Positions 28,801 to 36,241 of a stretch of DNA of 57,398 nt are shown here, piece by piece. Numbering within the stretch: position 1 is the stretch's first letter; the number at the start of each line of letters is the position of its first letter. The DNA is from a bacterium (GTDB lineage: Bacteria > Krumholzibacteriota > Krumholzibacteriia > Krumholzibacteriales > Krumholzibacteriaceae). The translations under genes were made by a program, and so were the position numbers. Below the pieces are notes generated by a model, which was not told the DNA's origin, did not search any database, and saw nothing but the letters and a program-made list of their open reading frames with translations. The stretch lies in assembly GCA_020350885.1 (NCBI GenBank), contig CP070727.1, positions 16,161 through 73,558 on the forward strand. Reading direction: 5' to 3'.

Positions 28801-29880
28801 GCCGTACGGGTGGAGTCCGGCGGGATAGCGCTCGCCACGGTCTTCATAACCGCGGCACATACGTCTGATCTTTCGCTTCCATTCACGACACCGGTTCTAA
28901 CCGGATACGGTGAGCGGGATACATTGACCGTTCTGCTCGATTTCGACTCCGCCTCCGAATCTGCGTACCTGCAGCTACATATCGGGCCGCAGGGATTGGA
29001 GATCGAGGATGCAACGGACGGCACCCCCGTCGTCTCACTCGAGGGAGAGTTCCCCCTCGTGAGCGGGCTAACGCAGATCATCCTTCCCGCCGATGAGGTA
29101 CTCTTCCATGCTGATGGGTTGCTCCCGGCGAACGTCACGGGTGGTTCGGTGGTAGAGGTCTTCGCCCTCTCTTTCGAGCGTGAAAGCGGCTCCGGCAGCG
29201 CAACCGCCCTTCTCGATAGTATTACCTTCGATCTTCTCGATCGGATGAACCAACCGGTCGATCCGGCACGCCTCGTTGCGGATCTCAAGATCATGGACGG
29301 CGGGGCTGAGGTCTCCGTGACATCCGACGTTGTCGGGAATCGGCTGGTGGTCGGCTTCGATGAGCCGGTTGCCATCGAGGCCGGCGGATCGGTCGACCTC
29401 GTAATGGTGATCGAGCTCGTTCAGGAGGCGGGGATCGAGATCTTCAGTATGCAGATTACGGATGCAGGAGATATTACCTGCACCGATGCCATGAGCGAAG
29501 CTGGCGTAGCCGTCAGCCCGAGCCCGGGACATTCCTTCCCCTTCAACTCGGGGCGGGCTGCATTTCTGCGACGGGATATCCGGGCGGCATTCACGAACTA
29601 TCCCAATCCCTTTATCGCAAGCAGCGAAGTAACGAAAATCACCTACTACCTGCCCGATGAAGGCCTGGTGACCATAAAGGTATACACCATCACCGGCAGA
29701 TTGGTACGAACGCTGCTAGTGAATACAACTCGAAGTGCGGGACTGCATGAGGATTGTAGTTGGGACGGACGGAACGGGAAGGGGGAGACGGTACTCAACG
29801 GTGTTTACTACCTGATGTTGACCATGAAGGTCAATGGAATGGAGCACTCATTCAAGCGTAAGGTGGCTGTAGTGCGCTGA
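19825..29880 (+). CDS. Giant secreted repeat protein with C-terminal FlgD-like sorting-type domain
   Basis: A 3351-residue exported protein. Signal peptide residues 1-37 (hydrophobic FILLFVIVYPYL, cleavage after AFA). Residues 40-820 contain non-repeat and beta-sandwich-like segments. Residues about 825-2540 are built from units of about 150-205 residues beginning with xHPG/xYSG-type motifs and containing SGNDGPxD (Ser at 1159, 1476, 1830, 2152, 2466). Four further related units follow (about 2600-3240). The last 100 residues start NYPNPF and resemble the FlgD-Ig/type IX-sorting-like C-terminal domains of FCB bacteria. No enzymatic motif is recognised. Likely a surface adhesin or structural protein. 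The PorV-like gene 30 nt downstream may aid its export (inference). Confidence 0.88.
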   Translation: MRKKHAIWFDFNRIRRSLFILLFVIVYPYLRGVPAFAGPVDRLPAGVGAPQEAIVVSDLRIEAVHSPYTIVSEAQWKIPLYIYVGNHSETSILIQLIHPIFSSSLFGDRNGDYSVSGDAMPNVVMAPGEIWMFSFNVTVNPGALLDTGIMIDAAVIGQRLDTFEAVSDSSGFDRVADRFDDVSYSGNNGTVAWSGDWRENGEIDGPKDGEVQVVPSPLPSTGNSLMIGGLNFHLDRGAGREVDLSLASYAGISIDWQRDPVMGFRSSSALIQVSNDGGGNWTTLETIPEGMDLMPNRSMYDITPFISPMTQVRVITALDGEGYIYFDNFLIEYYAPYRSHRWIVLSSAINTIVALYETRGTPERADDSLMCLVPGEAFALDQIYYTNGGRVLAEIPYGAGQFYRLVVQLNPSSDWDYKPDSGIAGYLAFTPLNCAMGRFTAPNPGVKEFLLTDFAVADESDDSVDVVVGATRNSDPAIPWGMSTYPWTDPVVDDSKVHEYGSISPALGGIVDCVDGSENWEVTGQCESDRYYFYEFWFQPDLDLMHGDLADIYLHIDGSAGEGNIDELHMLFRMVDDDTVGPLFGDFSPEITPEGDDFHVTCFIWDQSGVYDDATGSAGQGVYLLWDDDGSLIDGAYEVQMSAVGGGYYETDDSLPAHAAGEEILYAVVACDDDSDGGDPDDRSCSTSSIQTIQVVGMTYIVDEPNSLYPSAVYAGEDSVTLHIGLTNPMPFSMFIYDTSTISFSDSVHTVITTLGNPTWLFNDPYATGVPVAFNPVQVPSDFSAPDTMELVIELYGEDYYGNPYHQLWRASQTNRLVIKEPQVRFKAHAVAGLSVHPGAAGIELLRLEVTNEGPDEVHLEGFTVANVTKGTGSPPISDADFSTVYLFVQGEPYSAPVPVPGSDDTGPDAVIGGIDTQGPAGPGQEGGGGDAGLSGRPFSEDDSLLTSGRLEDGTVTLRLPDVWTLPPEQPVFYYVLADIDSFLACDGDSLDLSIPSTDSVFITEARPVTFTEASCNSEGKSVVDGFLLHQLVLEEPVVDTVYSGETDKLALEAVLPSNGYGPDILNAIAVKNFGDQAADAAFIRLRLWADTGDDVFSYETDSLLGELGFTGDRFEISGLSHPYSRGQRVFVTADLGESPVKEHTIRFGLPADGVVVQSGNDGPLDGDALPDSSQVFIRREIVTFSPVSIPGGTARPGDKDVVLFAFGIHNNTLTSMLIDSLRVTGDSNLFACEPSREMRLYIDDGDMDFGSAGDQLVATSGFLGGEVLFRTGNPALPPDAEAVLFVEADLDSHLTVDGDTLSLALGSPGDVYLTAQSGTSYEIEGGFPVMSVGLTVTDGMLAHQLTCARLGGGILHAGSTGIPILDCTVPGNGCTDDTLTALAVVNTGTAGTDHIVHLVLWGDNGDAQFDPDTDDSLGVLLPDTAEGRFVSSTLAEPVAGSGGKQLFLSASCTGNNSVEGTIVPGIPLMGITVASGNDGPIDHAVSSGDTFLVPEPPAVHVEAHAVPTGSVHPGRAAVELLRLEVFNDGYADIGFDSLAVSNETRGSAPVPANDVDISTLYLYRQGDGATSILSDGIRNDTPLTTIPAATDGDPSGGNDIGAELMSRPFGAGDSLVATAKLANGTTRFVLPDGELLPAGQSLFYYVLADIDSFLACDGDSVDISILSPDSFFVTGNTAVTFDAQPLNSEGRADIDGCMTFQLATAGGLPDTLYSGDAERPVLAVMLPANGYAPDRLISLAVKNYGDGAVDAVVSGLHLWADDGDGMFGESVDTLLGDLYYTGDRFQISGLSHRLEDGTLFFVTAEFGEEFNRELEVRFGIPVDGVGYESGNDGPLDGDVISNIPQLLIRREYISISALPNGAEGTVHPGAGDVELFAFEITNNTLGTVTIDSLRVSGNPALFSCESGKPMALYLDNGNLSFDPGDDVQVASAFWQTGAAVFGGVGSAIPQDSANTYFVSTDLDSFKTVDGETLRVWLETKQDISFLLGAEIRKNFLQIDASFPVVSAGGAVTDGMLAHQLVLYAHGDSTVADQRSHLLLLDMQIPSNGCSRDTLTELSIINYGTPGKDYIERLVLWGDDGDGLFDPLTDDSLAEHLPVHMETGGYTFSGLSVPLPEVSGKRLFVSVDLAGVIETAAVIIPGIPVMGISVTSGNAGPIDRAVVSGDRLIIPVPDRVTFFTSILNNKRVHPGEKYVLNMVIGAYNSYEEPKTLQSLAVVNMESADETEITSISAFSDLDSDGLFEPAVDHLLETATFDGLNYRFDDLQIVLEPYKNSYLFITYNTVLHGITDSVGIDFQAQRASLGFKEQNVVIEGESSLNSAGIDFTDGMIAAQIMVPGIDGGRIPPGETDVHVFSLGIPCNGRYDDTFVRLELENNGSALQTEDIVLLKLWRETGGEDGTFDPMEDEFVAFLAYDGQYWSNLTPLNEAVPCTEMTFHMTADVASGAVDGRTMNFVLPEGGITVASGNDGPIDTSIVSPATIEITTDPLIVRTIGAPRFVTREQIFDVSMTVYNAGDTLLPNVAPDSFSHAGSGNVVLLSGPAPPSADLPGSGEVVFVWSYRAESTGTVVFRGRAICGGGTEVSQFATSDTLTVQEHPSGFTVTLLDLSPVSLNRGAEEVTLVEMTLDYDVSCSGCAGVEFGSLDLLLTDGSGSPVAARAIASQMGLEDESMVLVTLPTVDVEDSIVTLEPPAPIFFAPGETKAFKITMDVSDSAQVGDFRIYVQDPGYISLEDRNNRETVPFSGVSFPWSTNSVVLNDPASALVVRMNTVLPAQVNKGQEGVEAFELVLMNDGEGSTADISVSEIVFETGDEVGDAFDAGELFRFFRITDGGPNTYFETETFPDVTVVSCRFQPAITISPQIPVTLHTILDCLTDPGAGGFTITLRDSLDVTARDINSGQSVTVRADTTEGGVFPMSTGAAEFLDPLNHISVTGTGLLPGQVTVGSNDVAAITAVLQHSGGAGESAARCLGLTVRILDQSGQGVTPFGLLDAVRVESGGIALATVFITAAHTSDLSLPFTTPVLTGYGERDTLTVLLDFDSASESAYLQLHIGPQGLEIEDATDGTPVVSLEGEFPLVSGLTQIILPADEVLFHADGLLPANVTGGSVVEVFALSFERESGSGSATALLDSITFDLLDRMNQPVDPARLVADLKIMDGGAEVSVTSDVVGNRLVVGFDEPVAIEAGGSVDLVMVIELVQEAGIEIFSMQITDAGDITCTDAMSEAGVAVSPSPGHSFPFNSGRAAFLRRDIRAAFTNYPNPFIASSEVTKITYYLPDEGLVTIKVYTITGRLVRTLLVNTTRSAGLHEDCSWDGRNGKGETVLNGVYYLMLTMKVNGMEHSFKRKVAVVR
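22297..26352 (+). repeat. Two tandem 2028-bp super-repeats inside the giant gene
   Basis: Copy A is 22297-24324 and copy B 24325-26352. Each encodes 676 residues made of four sub-units. Landmark codons for the VHPG motif fall at 22330, 24358 and 26386, exactly 2028 bp apart, and a half copy continues after 26352. Corresponding features include LLRLEV, the DSFLACDGDS segment, GDRF-ISGLSH, IRRE and TDGMLAHQL. The copies are clearly diverged at DNA level, with small internal indels, so the duplication is old. Confidence 0.85.
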
Positions 29881-29910
29881 GTGTTTGAAGTGTGACTGGG
29901 GATCGTGTAT

Positions 29911-31902
29911 ATGAAAACGATCATAACGGTTGTAGCCTTGCTCGTTGTTCCCCTCGCATCGCTCCTTGCTGGTGACGAGGATGCGGGAACGTCCGGTCCT
30001 TTTACACTCGGTGCCGGCGGGAGAGGTATTGCCATGGGTGGCGCGGCTGCCGCCGTCTGGGGAGATTCATACGCCCAGCTATGGAATCCCGCAGGCCTCT
30101 ATCGGGTCGACAGGAGCGAGGCGAACCTCTTTCACACCACTCTCTTCGATGAATCGACACGCTACTCCTCCCTGTTTCTGTCACATTCCTTTCTCGATAT
30201 CGGCGTGGTCTCCTTCGGCGTGATACATCTCGACATCGGTGGAATCGAACAGCGGGACCGGGAGAACAGGCTCCTCGATGGTGAGCTCGATAATAGACAG
30301 ACACGGTATATGCTCGGTTTTGCCAGAAGCCTCTACCGGGGGCTGTCGGGGGGGGTGAGACTGAAACTCGACCGCTACGTTCAGGGCTCCTATGTGGCGA
30401 ACGGATTCGGGCTGGACGCCGGTATCGGGTTCGAATCCGATATCTCTTCGCATCTCATCGACGGACTGGCTGCTGGAGTTTCACTTTCCAATCTGCTCGA
30501 GCCGAAGATCAACCTCGTCTCGGAAGAGTCGGGCGATCCCCGCGCGGTCCGGTTCGGATTTTCCCTCTGGCGATCGATCTCCCAGCGGATGAATGATCGG
30601 TTGCTTCTCGCAATCGATCTCGATCGGGCACGATACTCCGATACCCATTTGCATGTCGGCGGCGAGTACAGCATTTATGATTTCTTCGCCGTGCGCGGTG
30701 GTTGGGACGCCGGGATCCCGACCCTCGGATGCGGCTTCAGGGTGAGATTCATCCAGTTGGACTATGCATACCGGAGCACCGATCTCGGGAACAACCACCT
30801 CTTCTCGCTCATCTACCGATTCGGCTCGTCGCGAACGGAGCGCCTGGCGGAACGGAGAAGAAAACAGCTGGAAGGCATCCAGAAAGAGATCGATGCACAG
30901 GTAAGTCACTTCGAGGATCAGTTTGTTTCCTCCTCGCTTGCGAAAGGGCAGGAGAGCCTCGAACAGGCCGATTATGCGAAGGCGCTCGAGTACTTCCAGG
31001 GGGTACTACTCTGGTCACCTGAGAACGAGATGGCCAAGAATGGCTCGATCGTTGCGAGAGGATCGTTGCTGATGCTCGAGGGCGATTCACTCGTGAAACA
31101 GGAGCGTTTTGCCGAAGCCCTCTTCTCGTACCGGAGGGCCTACGAGGAGCTGCAGAGGCCCGAAATCGAGAGCCGGATTGCCGAGTGTGAGAAGCGGATA
31201 GAGGATGCGTCCAACCGCCATGGAGTAGTCGAAAGGATTCTATCCCGTTCTCTCGAGCTCTATACGGAACATAAGTGGGATGAGGCATCGGAGGGATTCG
31301 AGAAGGTGCTCGATCTCGTTCCCGAGCATGCCCTTGCGAAGGATTACCTCAACAGGACACGTACACGGATCCGGGAATCGTATGAGAGGATGCTCACCAG
31401 GGCTGACAGGTTCGTAGAGGAGAAGCGATACGGTGCGGCTCTAGAAGAGCTCAGGAAGGGGCTCGAACGGTATCCGGGCGACGAGGCGCTGGAGCGTCGT
31501 GTCGCACATATCAATGAGCTTCAGCGGGCGCTGGCGGCGGCCGAGCGGGAAGCCCGTGTAACGGCACCGAGACGTGCTCCGAGTATCTCTCAAAAGGAGA
31601 TTGAGGCGTTACGGCCGGCATACGAGCGGGGTTACGAGTATTTCAAGCGTGGTCAATTCAGCGGTGCGATCAGGGAGTGGGAAAAGGTCTGGAAGCGATA
31701 CCCACGATTCGAGAAGGTTGCTGACTATCTCATAAAGGCGTATCAGTACTACGGCATGGAGCTCTACACGAGCCACCGTTACGAGGAATCCCTCGAGGTG
31801 TGGGGCCGGATCCTCGAGGTCGATCCCGACAACGAGAAGGCGCTGCGGTATATCGATCGGACGAAGGAGGAGCTGGCGAAGCTCGAAGGGCTCAGCGATT
31901 GA
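29911..31902 (+). CDS. PorV/UPF0164-like outer-membrane barrel fused to periplasmic TPR region
   Basis: About 663 residues. Signal peptide (IITVVALLVVPLASLLAG), then a barrel region with PorV/PorQ-family features (GPFTLGAGGRGIAMGGAAAAVWGDSYAQLWNPAGL-type N-terminus; residues about 20-300). From about residue 310 to the end there are TPR-like helical repeats (ALEYFQGVLLWSPENEMA, ASEGFEKVLDLVPEHALA, SLEVWGRILEVDPDNEKA). PorV is the shuttle protein for type IX secretion cargo. The position directly behind the giant cargo-like gene suggests a pair. The ATG at 29911 is preferred over the GTG at 29905. The barrel plus long TPR tail is unusual for PorV. Confidence 0.82.
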   Translation: MKTIITVVALLVVPLASLLAGDEDAGTSGPFTLGAGGRGIAMGGAAAAVWGDSYAQLWNPAGLYRVDRSEANLFHTTLFDESTRYSSLFLSHSFLDIGVVSFGVIHLDIGGIEQRDRENRLLDGELDNRQTRYMLGFARSLYRGLSGGVRLKLDRYVQGSYVANGFGLDAGIGFESDISSHLIDGLAAGVSLSNLLEPKINLVSEESGDPRAVRFGFSLWRSISQRMNDRLLLAIDLDRARYSDTHLHVGGEYSIYDFFAVRGGWDAGIPTLGCGFRVRFIQLDYAYRSTDLGNNHLFSLIYRFGSSRTERLAERRRKQLEGIQKEIDAQVSHFEDQFVSSSLAKGQESLEQADYAKALEYFQGVLLWSPENEMAKNGSIVARGSLLMLEGDSLVKQERFAEALFSYRRAYEELQRPEIESRIAECEKRIEDASNRHGVVERILSRSLELYTEHKWDEASEGFEKVLDLVPEHALAKDYLNRTRTRIRESYERMLTRADRFVEEKRYGAALEELRKGLERYPGDEALERRVAHINELQRALAAAEREARVTAPRRAPSISQKEIEALRPAYERGYEYFKRGQFSGAIREWEKVWKRYPRFEKVADYLIKAYQYYGMELYTSHRYEESLEVWGRILEVDPDNEKALRYIDRTKEELAKLEGLSD

Positions 31903-31963
31903 TGCTTCGGCGGGACCTGTTTCCCGGCGTAGTAACGAGCAACGCATGCATGGTTGGTAGAAA

Positions 31964-33517
31964 ATGAAAGCGATCAGTCTCAAGATACAGATAACCTTCC
32001 TGGTGATCCTCCTGGTAGCGGGCCTCGTTTCCGTATTCTCCTGGACGATCGCCAGCAGCGAGAAACGGATGATCATGTCCGAGGTCTTACACCGGGTGAC
32101 CTTACAGGCACGGAATCTCGCCCTGAGTTCATCCAAGCCGCTCCTGCACACGGATCCCGAGTTCGAACTCCATCCACTCATCAAACGGGTGCTGCAAACG
32201 GAACAGGATATCATCTCCATCGTCATCGTCGATAGCGATGGGGTAATCCGGGGGCACAGGAATGTCATGGAAATAGAGAAGCGCTACAATCCACCGCCGG
32301 GTCTGCGACCGACGAAAAGCAGCGAGTTCATCTCCCGGGGGGAGCGGTTGCGTGAGAACGATGAGGTTCTGGAGGTTTCCGTGCCCGTAACCGACCAGAA
32401 TGAGGTAATCGGTTTCGTTCATCTCCAATACTCGAAAGCGAAGATTCACGAGGTCGTTGGCTGGATCAACAGACGCATCCTCAAAGCGGGTATTATCGCA
32501 CTTGTAGGCGGTGCCCTGATTTCACTGATGCTCGCTTTTCATATCACGAGACCCGTGAATGTTCTTACAAAGGGAGTCGAGGCGATCGGTCGTGGAGAGC
32601 TCGGCACCAGGATCAGTGTCCGGTCCGTACGTGAGTTTCAGATTCTCGCATCGACATTCAACCGGATGTCGCAGAGCCTGGCTGAAAACCGGATCGCAAT
32701 AGTGGAAAAAGAGCGCATAGAAAAGGAGCTCGAGATCGCGCACGATATCCAAGCTACGCTGCTTCCCTCCGGTCTCCCTCATCTCAAAGATTTCGAGATC
32801 GATGCGTACTATCATCCGGCTTCCCAGGTCGGCGGGGATTACTTCGATCTCATTGTAATCGACGACAACCACCTCATGGTGGTGGTCGGTGATGTGGCCG
32901 GAAAGGGTGTACCCGGTCTGGTAGTCATGGCCATGGTTCGGATTCTAGTCAGGGATCTCGCTCTCAGGGGTGAGCGTCCGGCAAAACTCCTCAGACACAT
33001 GAATATGCTCCTGAGGAAGGACATGAAGAAGAACCTTTTTGTCACCCTTTTCTGTGGATTACTCGACAGCCGCCAGGGTGTCTTGGATTTCGCCAGTGCG
33101 GCCCATATGCCATTACTGCTGTTCCATAGCAAGGAACATGTCGTACGCATGATCTCCACGCAGGCGAAACCTCTGGGCCTTTTTCCCGACAAGATATTCA
33201 CGAAAGGACTTACCGAACAGCGAATCAGGCTCATGCCGGGAGATCTCTTCATGCAATTCACGGATGGATTGAACGAGATGCGCAATACGAAGGACGAAGA
33301 ATTCGGTCTCGAGCGCGTCATGCAGGTTGCTGTCGATGAAGCCGCCGGTGGGGCGCGCCACTTTTTGCAGACGGTACTGAGGAAACTCAATGCGTTCCGT
33401 AACGGAGCGGCACAGAGTGACGATCTGACGCTACTCGCTATCAGCGCTCTTCCCGCCGGAATGAGGCGTGCACCCGAGGATCGTATGGAGAAATTGGATG
33501 GCGTGGTGTTCGACTGA
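31964..33517 (+). CDS. Membrane sensor with HAMP and SpoIIE/PP2C phosphatase domain (RsbU-like)
   Basis: A 517-residue protein. TM1 (about residues 10-28), periplasmic sensor domain (about 30-170), TM2 (about 172-192), HAMP (192-250), short coiled coil (ERIEKELEIAHDIQATLLPS) and PP2C phosphatase (about 260-500). Metal-binding motifs VGGDYFD (289), VVGDVAGKG, FMQFTDGLNE and SDDLTLL are intact. Members dephosphorylate STAS anti-anti-sigma proteins in response to an external signal. The next gene, 21 nt downstream, encodes a protein with both kinase-like and STAS domains, its expected partner. First gene of a three-gene plus-strand signalling set. Confidence 0.9.
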   Translation: MKAISLKIQITFLVILLVAGLVSVFSWTIASSEKRMIMSEVLHRVTLQARNLALSSSKPLLHTDPEFELHPLIKRVLQTEQDIISIVIVDSDGVIRGHRNVMEIEKRYNPPPGLRPTKSSEFISRGERLRENDEVLEVSVPVTDQNEVIGFVHLQYSKAKIHEVVGWINRRILKAGIIALVGGALISLMLAFHITRPVNVLTKGVEAIGRGELGTRISVRSVREFQILASTFNRMSQSLAENRIAIVEKERIEKELEIAHDIQATLLPSGLPHLKDFEIDAYYHPASQVGGDYFDLIVIDDNHLMVVVGDVAGKGVPGLVVMAMVRILVRDLALRGERPAKLLRHMNMLLRKDMKKNLFVTLFCGLLDSRQGVLDFASAAHMPLLLFHSKEHVVRMISTQAKPLGLFPDKIFTKGLTEQRIRLMPGDLFMQFTDGLNEMRNTKDEEFGLERVMQVAVDEAAGGARHFLQTVLRKLNAFRNGAAQSDDLTLLAISALPAGMRRAPEDRMEKLDGVVFD

Positions 33518-33538
33518 GAGCATAACGGTTCGAGAGAT

Positions 33539-34645
33539 ATGAAGATTGAGTATATCGATACGCATCCATTGACCGTCGGAGTCAACTACGGACAATTGCA
33601 CGGCTGGCGATTGCTGAGGCGGCTCACGAGTCTACTTTTGGTCACGCATGACTGTGCGGCAAATACGATCGTCCATGAAAGTGCAGGCAACCTGCCACGG
33701 GCGGTCGCCAGATCGGTCCGTGAGCTTGTCGAGCGGGTTCGGAATGTACGGTACGGCGACGGCAAGGCGTGCAAGATAGAGGGCGACGAGTTCGGTTTCT
33801 ACCTGATCGGCCGGGACAGAGGTTTTCTCTGTCTGCGAGATGCGGGAGATGTATATACGTACTCGATCTATATAGCCGCCACTGGGCAGAATGTCTATCT
33901 TGCATCACGGTGTGCGTATATCATCTCCGATGTTTTCGGGCTTCCCAGCATGCTTGCGTTCGAGATCCGGTTCTGTGTCTATGAGCTTCTCAACAATATA
34001 CTCGAGCATGGCTTGAAATCGGATGACAGCAAGTGGATCCAAGTCGTCCTGTCGAGGAAGGAGGGCACGATCGAGGTAACGATTGTCGACAAAGGGACAA
34101 AATTTGATCCGACCGGGGACGTGGTGTTCGATTTGAATAGCTATCTGGAATCGGGAAAACGGAGGGGACTGGGTTTGATTATGACGCGGAAGATTTCCGG
34201 GAAACTGCTTTACGAAAGGGAGTACGGATTCAACAGAATAACATTCGAAAAAGAGATACCGAATGACTATTCGATCCCTGACATAGGGAAGGAGGACGAG
34301 ATGGAACAGTTTGTGGTAGGTGAACCCAGGCGGCTCGAGGATGGTTTCTACATGATCGAACTCGAGGGCGACCTGGACACGAAGGGAGCCCTCGTCATGG
34401 AGGATCTCCTTACGCAGCTTCTCGAGCAGAAGATGTATAGCGTGGTTTTGGACTTCAAGAAGGTGCCGTTCGTATCCAGTGCCGGGGTGGGCATGCTCCT
34501 CGGTATGGTCTCTTCGCTTCGTGACGAAGGCGGGGACGTCAAATTTATCAACGTCACACCGAAGATCATATCGGTGCTGCGCCTGCTGAACCTCGATGAT
34601 TTTTTCGCGATCAAGGAGTTCGAGGGGTCCATCATCGAATACTAG
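33539..34645 (+). CDS. Fused RsbW-like HATPase kinase and RsbV-like STAS domain
   Basis: A 368-residue protein with three parts. Residues 1-120 are not recognised. Residues about 125-245 form a GHKL ATPase of anti-sigma kinase type (N-box ELLNNILEHG near 149, G1 VDKGTKFDP, G2 RRGLGLIMTRK). Residues about 258-368 form a STAS domain with the phospho-acceptor region PFVSSAGVGMLLG (Ser near 315). In partner switching the kinase phosphorylates the STAS protein and a PP2C phosphatase reverses this. Here kinase-like and substrate domains share one chain, with an RsbU-like phosphatase immediately upstream. No sigma factor of the SigB type is adjacent, so the output may be non-transcriptional. Confidence 0.85.
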   Translation: MKIEYIDTHPLTVGVNYGQLHGWRLLRRLTSLLLVTHDCAANTIVHESAGNLPRAVARSVRELVERVRNVRYGDGKACKIEGDEFGFYLIGRDRGFLCLRDAGDVYTYSIYIAATGQNVYLASRCAYIISDVFGLPSMLAFEIRFCVYELLNNILEHGLKSDDSKWIQVVLSRKEGTIEVTIVDKGTKFDPTGDVVFDLNSYLESGKRRGLGLIMTRKISGKLLYEREYGFNRITFEKEIPNDYSIPDIGKEDEMEQFVVGEPRRLEDGFYMIELEGDLDTKGALVMEDLLTQLLEQKMYSVVLDFKKVPFVSSAGVGMLLGMVSSLRDEGGDVKFINVTPKIISVLRLLNLDDFFAIKEFEGSIIEY

Positions 34646-34668
34646 TCGTTGTCTGAAAGGTGTTCGGA

Positions 34669-36105
34669 GTGGGCGGAACATCGTCTGAAAATAGATGTGC
34701 CCCCGAGAGGTCGCGCCGGGAGATCGAGGAGATTCTGGAGAGGAAGAACATCACTTTTGATGCGCTCTTCAGGCTCTTCGAGCGTCTCGGGACAACGCTT
34801 GATCTCAAGAAGATCGTGCGTCTGTTTCTCATGACACTGGCAGGCCAGTTGAAACTGAAACGGGTGGTGCTGTATCTCAGGATCCCCGAACGGGGCTGCT
34901 TCGACGTCTATCATATGTTGGGTTTCGGTAAGGAGACACAGCTCGAGCCGCTCGATGCGGATTCTGTGTTTGCCCGTTGGCTCGTTAAGACGGACAATCC
35001 CCTGCATATCGACGATTTCTATACAACAAACACCGAACCTCTCTGTAGTGAGGAACGTTTTCTGAAATGTATCGTGGATGAGGGATTCGCAATGGCGTTG
35101 CCTCTCAAGGACCAAAACGAGTTGGTGGGAGTTATCTTCTTCAGCGGGAAGGTTACGGAGGAACGTTTCACCGATTTCGATATGGAACTGCTCCAGATGT
35201 TGGCTCGGGTCGCGTCGATAACCATCAGGAATGCATGGTTGTACCAGGCCGCCGTTCGGTCGAAGATGGAGCTCGAGAAGTTCTCGAAAGCGAAGAAGGA
35301 ATTCATCAACCATACTTCGCACGAGTTGCGTACGCCTTTGACGGTGCTCAAGAGTGCGCTGTGGTCAATCGATACGGACGAACCCGACGGCGGCATTCTC
35401 GTTGATATGGCCAAGGATTCGATACTGCGCCTCGAGAGCAGGATCGAACGCCTCCTTTCACTGAACGATATCGAGCTCAATGAGACCGCCTTCGACTTCA
35501 GACGATACTGCATCTCATCGCTTATTGAGGAATGTCTGCGGGAAGTGATTCCAGAGCTCGAGGAGAAGCAGATCACCGTCGATGTCGATGACGGCGCTAA
35601 GTACCGGGAAATCAATGTTGATGCGGCGAAGATCAAGATCGTCCTGAGAAGCATCGTCGAGAACGCCATTAACTTTGTGCAGCAGGGAGGGAAGATCTCC
35701 ATAACCACGTATATCTCGAACGAAGAGCCCGGGACCGAGGAAGGGACGGAGATCGGCGCTCGCAGTACGCAGGACAACGGTAGCGAGGTCGTTCAGTGGG
35801 GGAGTGAATCCTGTGTCGGAACACGCAACGGTTCGGCATTGAATCAAGGGTCCATCGGCACTATAGGCTCCTACCTCGTTGTCCGCATTACAGACGACGG
35901 CATCGGTATCCCCGCCGATGAGATCAGATTTCTCTGCGAACCGTTCGTCAAGGCTTCGAACTCGACACTCGCGAATGTGAAGGGGTTGGGGATCGGACTT
36001 TCGGTATCACAGCGTATCGTTTTCGGCCATGGCGGTAGATTATTTTGCCGAAGCGATATGAACCGGGGTGCAACCTTCTCGATTTGGCTTCCCCTGAACG
36101 AATAA
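34669..36105 (+). CDS. Soluble GAF-domain sensor histidine kinase
   Basis: About 478 residues. A GAF-like sensor domain (residues about 25-190) is followed by a dimerisation/phosphoacceptor helix with H218 in HTSHELRTPL, N-box ENAINFV, G1 DDGIGIP and G2 GLGIGLS. There is a low-complexity insert of about 45 residues between N-box and G1 (Glu/Gly/Ser-rich). No membrane segment. No response regulator is in the window, so it may be an orphan or feed the neighbouring RsbU/RsbW-like proteins. The GTG at 34669 has AAAGG 8 nt upstream and is preferred over the GTG at 34660. Confidence 0.88.
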   Translation: MGGTSSENRCAPERSRREIEEILERKNITFDALFRLFERLGTTLDLKKIVRLFLMTLAGQLKLKRVVLYLRIPERGCFDVYHMLGFGKETQLEPLDADSVFARWLVKTDNPLHIDDFYTTNTEPLCSEERFLKCIVDEGFAMALPLKDQNELVGVIFFSGKVTEERFTDFDMELLQMLARVASITIRNAWLYQAAVRSKMELEKFSKAKKEFINHTSHELRTPLTVLKSALWSIDTDEPDGGILVDMAKDSILRLESRIERLLSLNDIELNETAFDFRRYCISSLIEECLREVIPELEEKQITVDVDDGAKYREINVDAAKIKIVLRSIVENAINFVQQGGKISITTYISNEEPGTEEGTEIGARSTQDNGSEVVQWGSESCVGTRNGSALNQGSIGTIGSYLVVRITDDGIGIPADEIRFLCEPFVKASNSTLANVKGLGIGLSVSQRIVFGHGGRLFCRSDMNRGATFSIWLPLNE

Positions 36106-36177
36106 TACACGGCCAAACGACGGAACACGTTCCTGCGGGACGACCGTTTCTTCGGGATGGGCGCGTACATAAGGGAC

Positions 36178-36200
36178 GGCACCGGCTCATGTCCGGTGCC
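36178..36200. terminator. Shared hairpin between convergent kinase and cyclophilin genes
   Basis: A perfect 8-bp stem GGCACCGG/CCGGTGCC with a 7-nt loop lies between two converging genes. T-rich sequence follows only weakly on the plus strand, so it is probably a bidirectional but inefficient terminator. Confidence 0.5.
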
Positions 36201-36241
36201 GCCGTTATACCTTGTTTTGATCCAGGTTGATGCCTAAGCGA

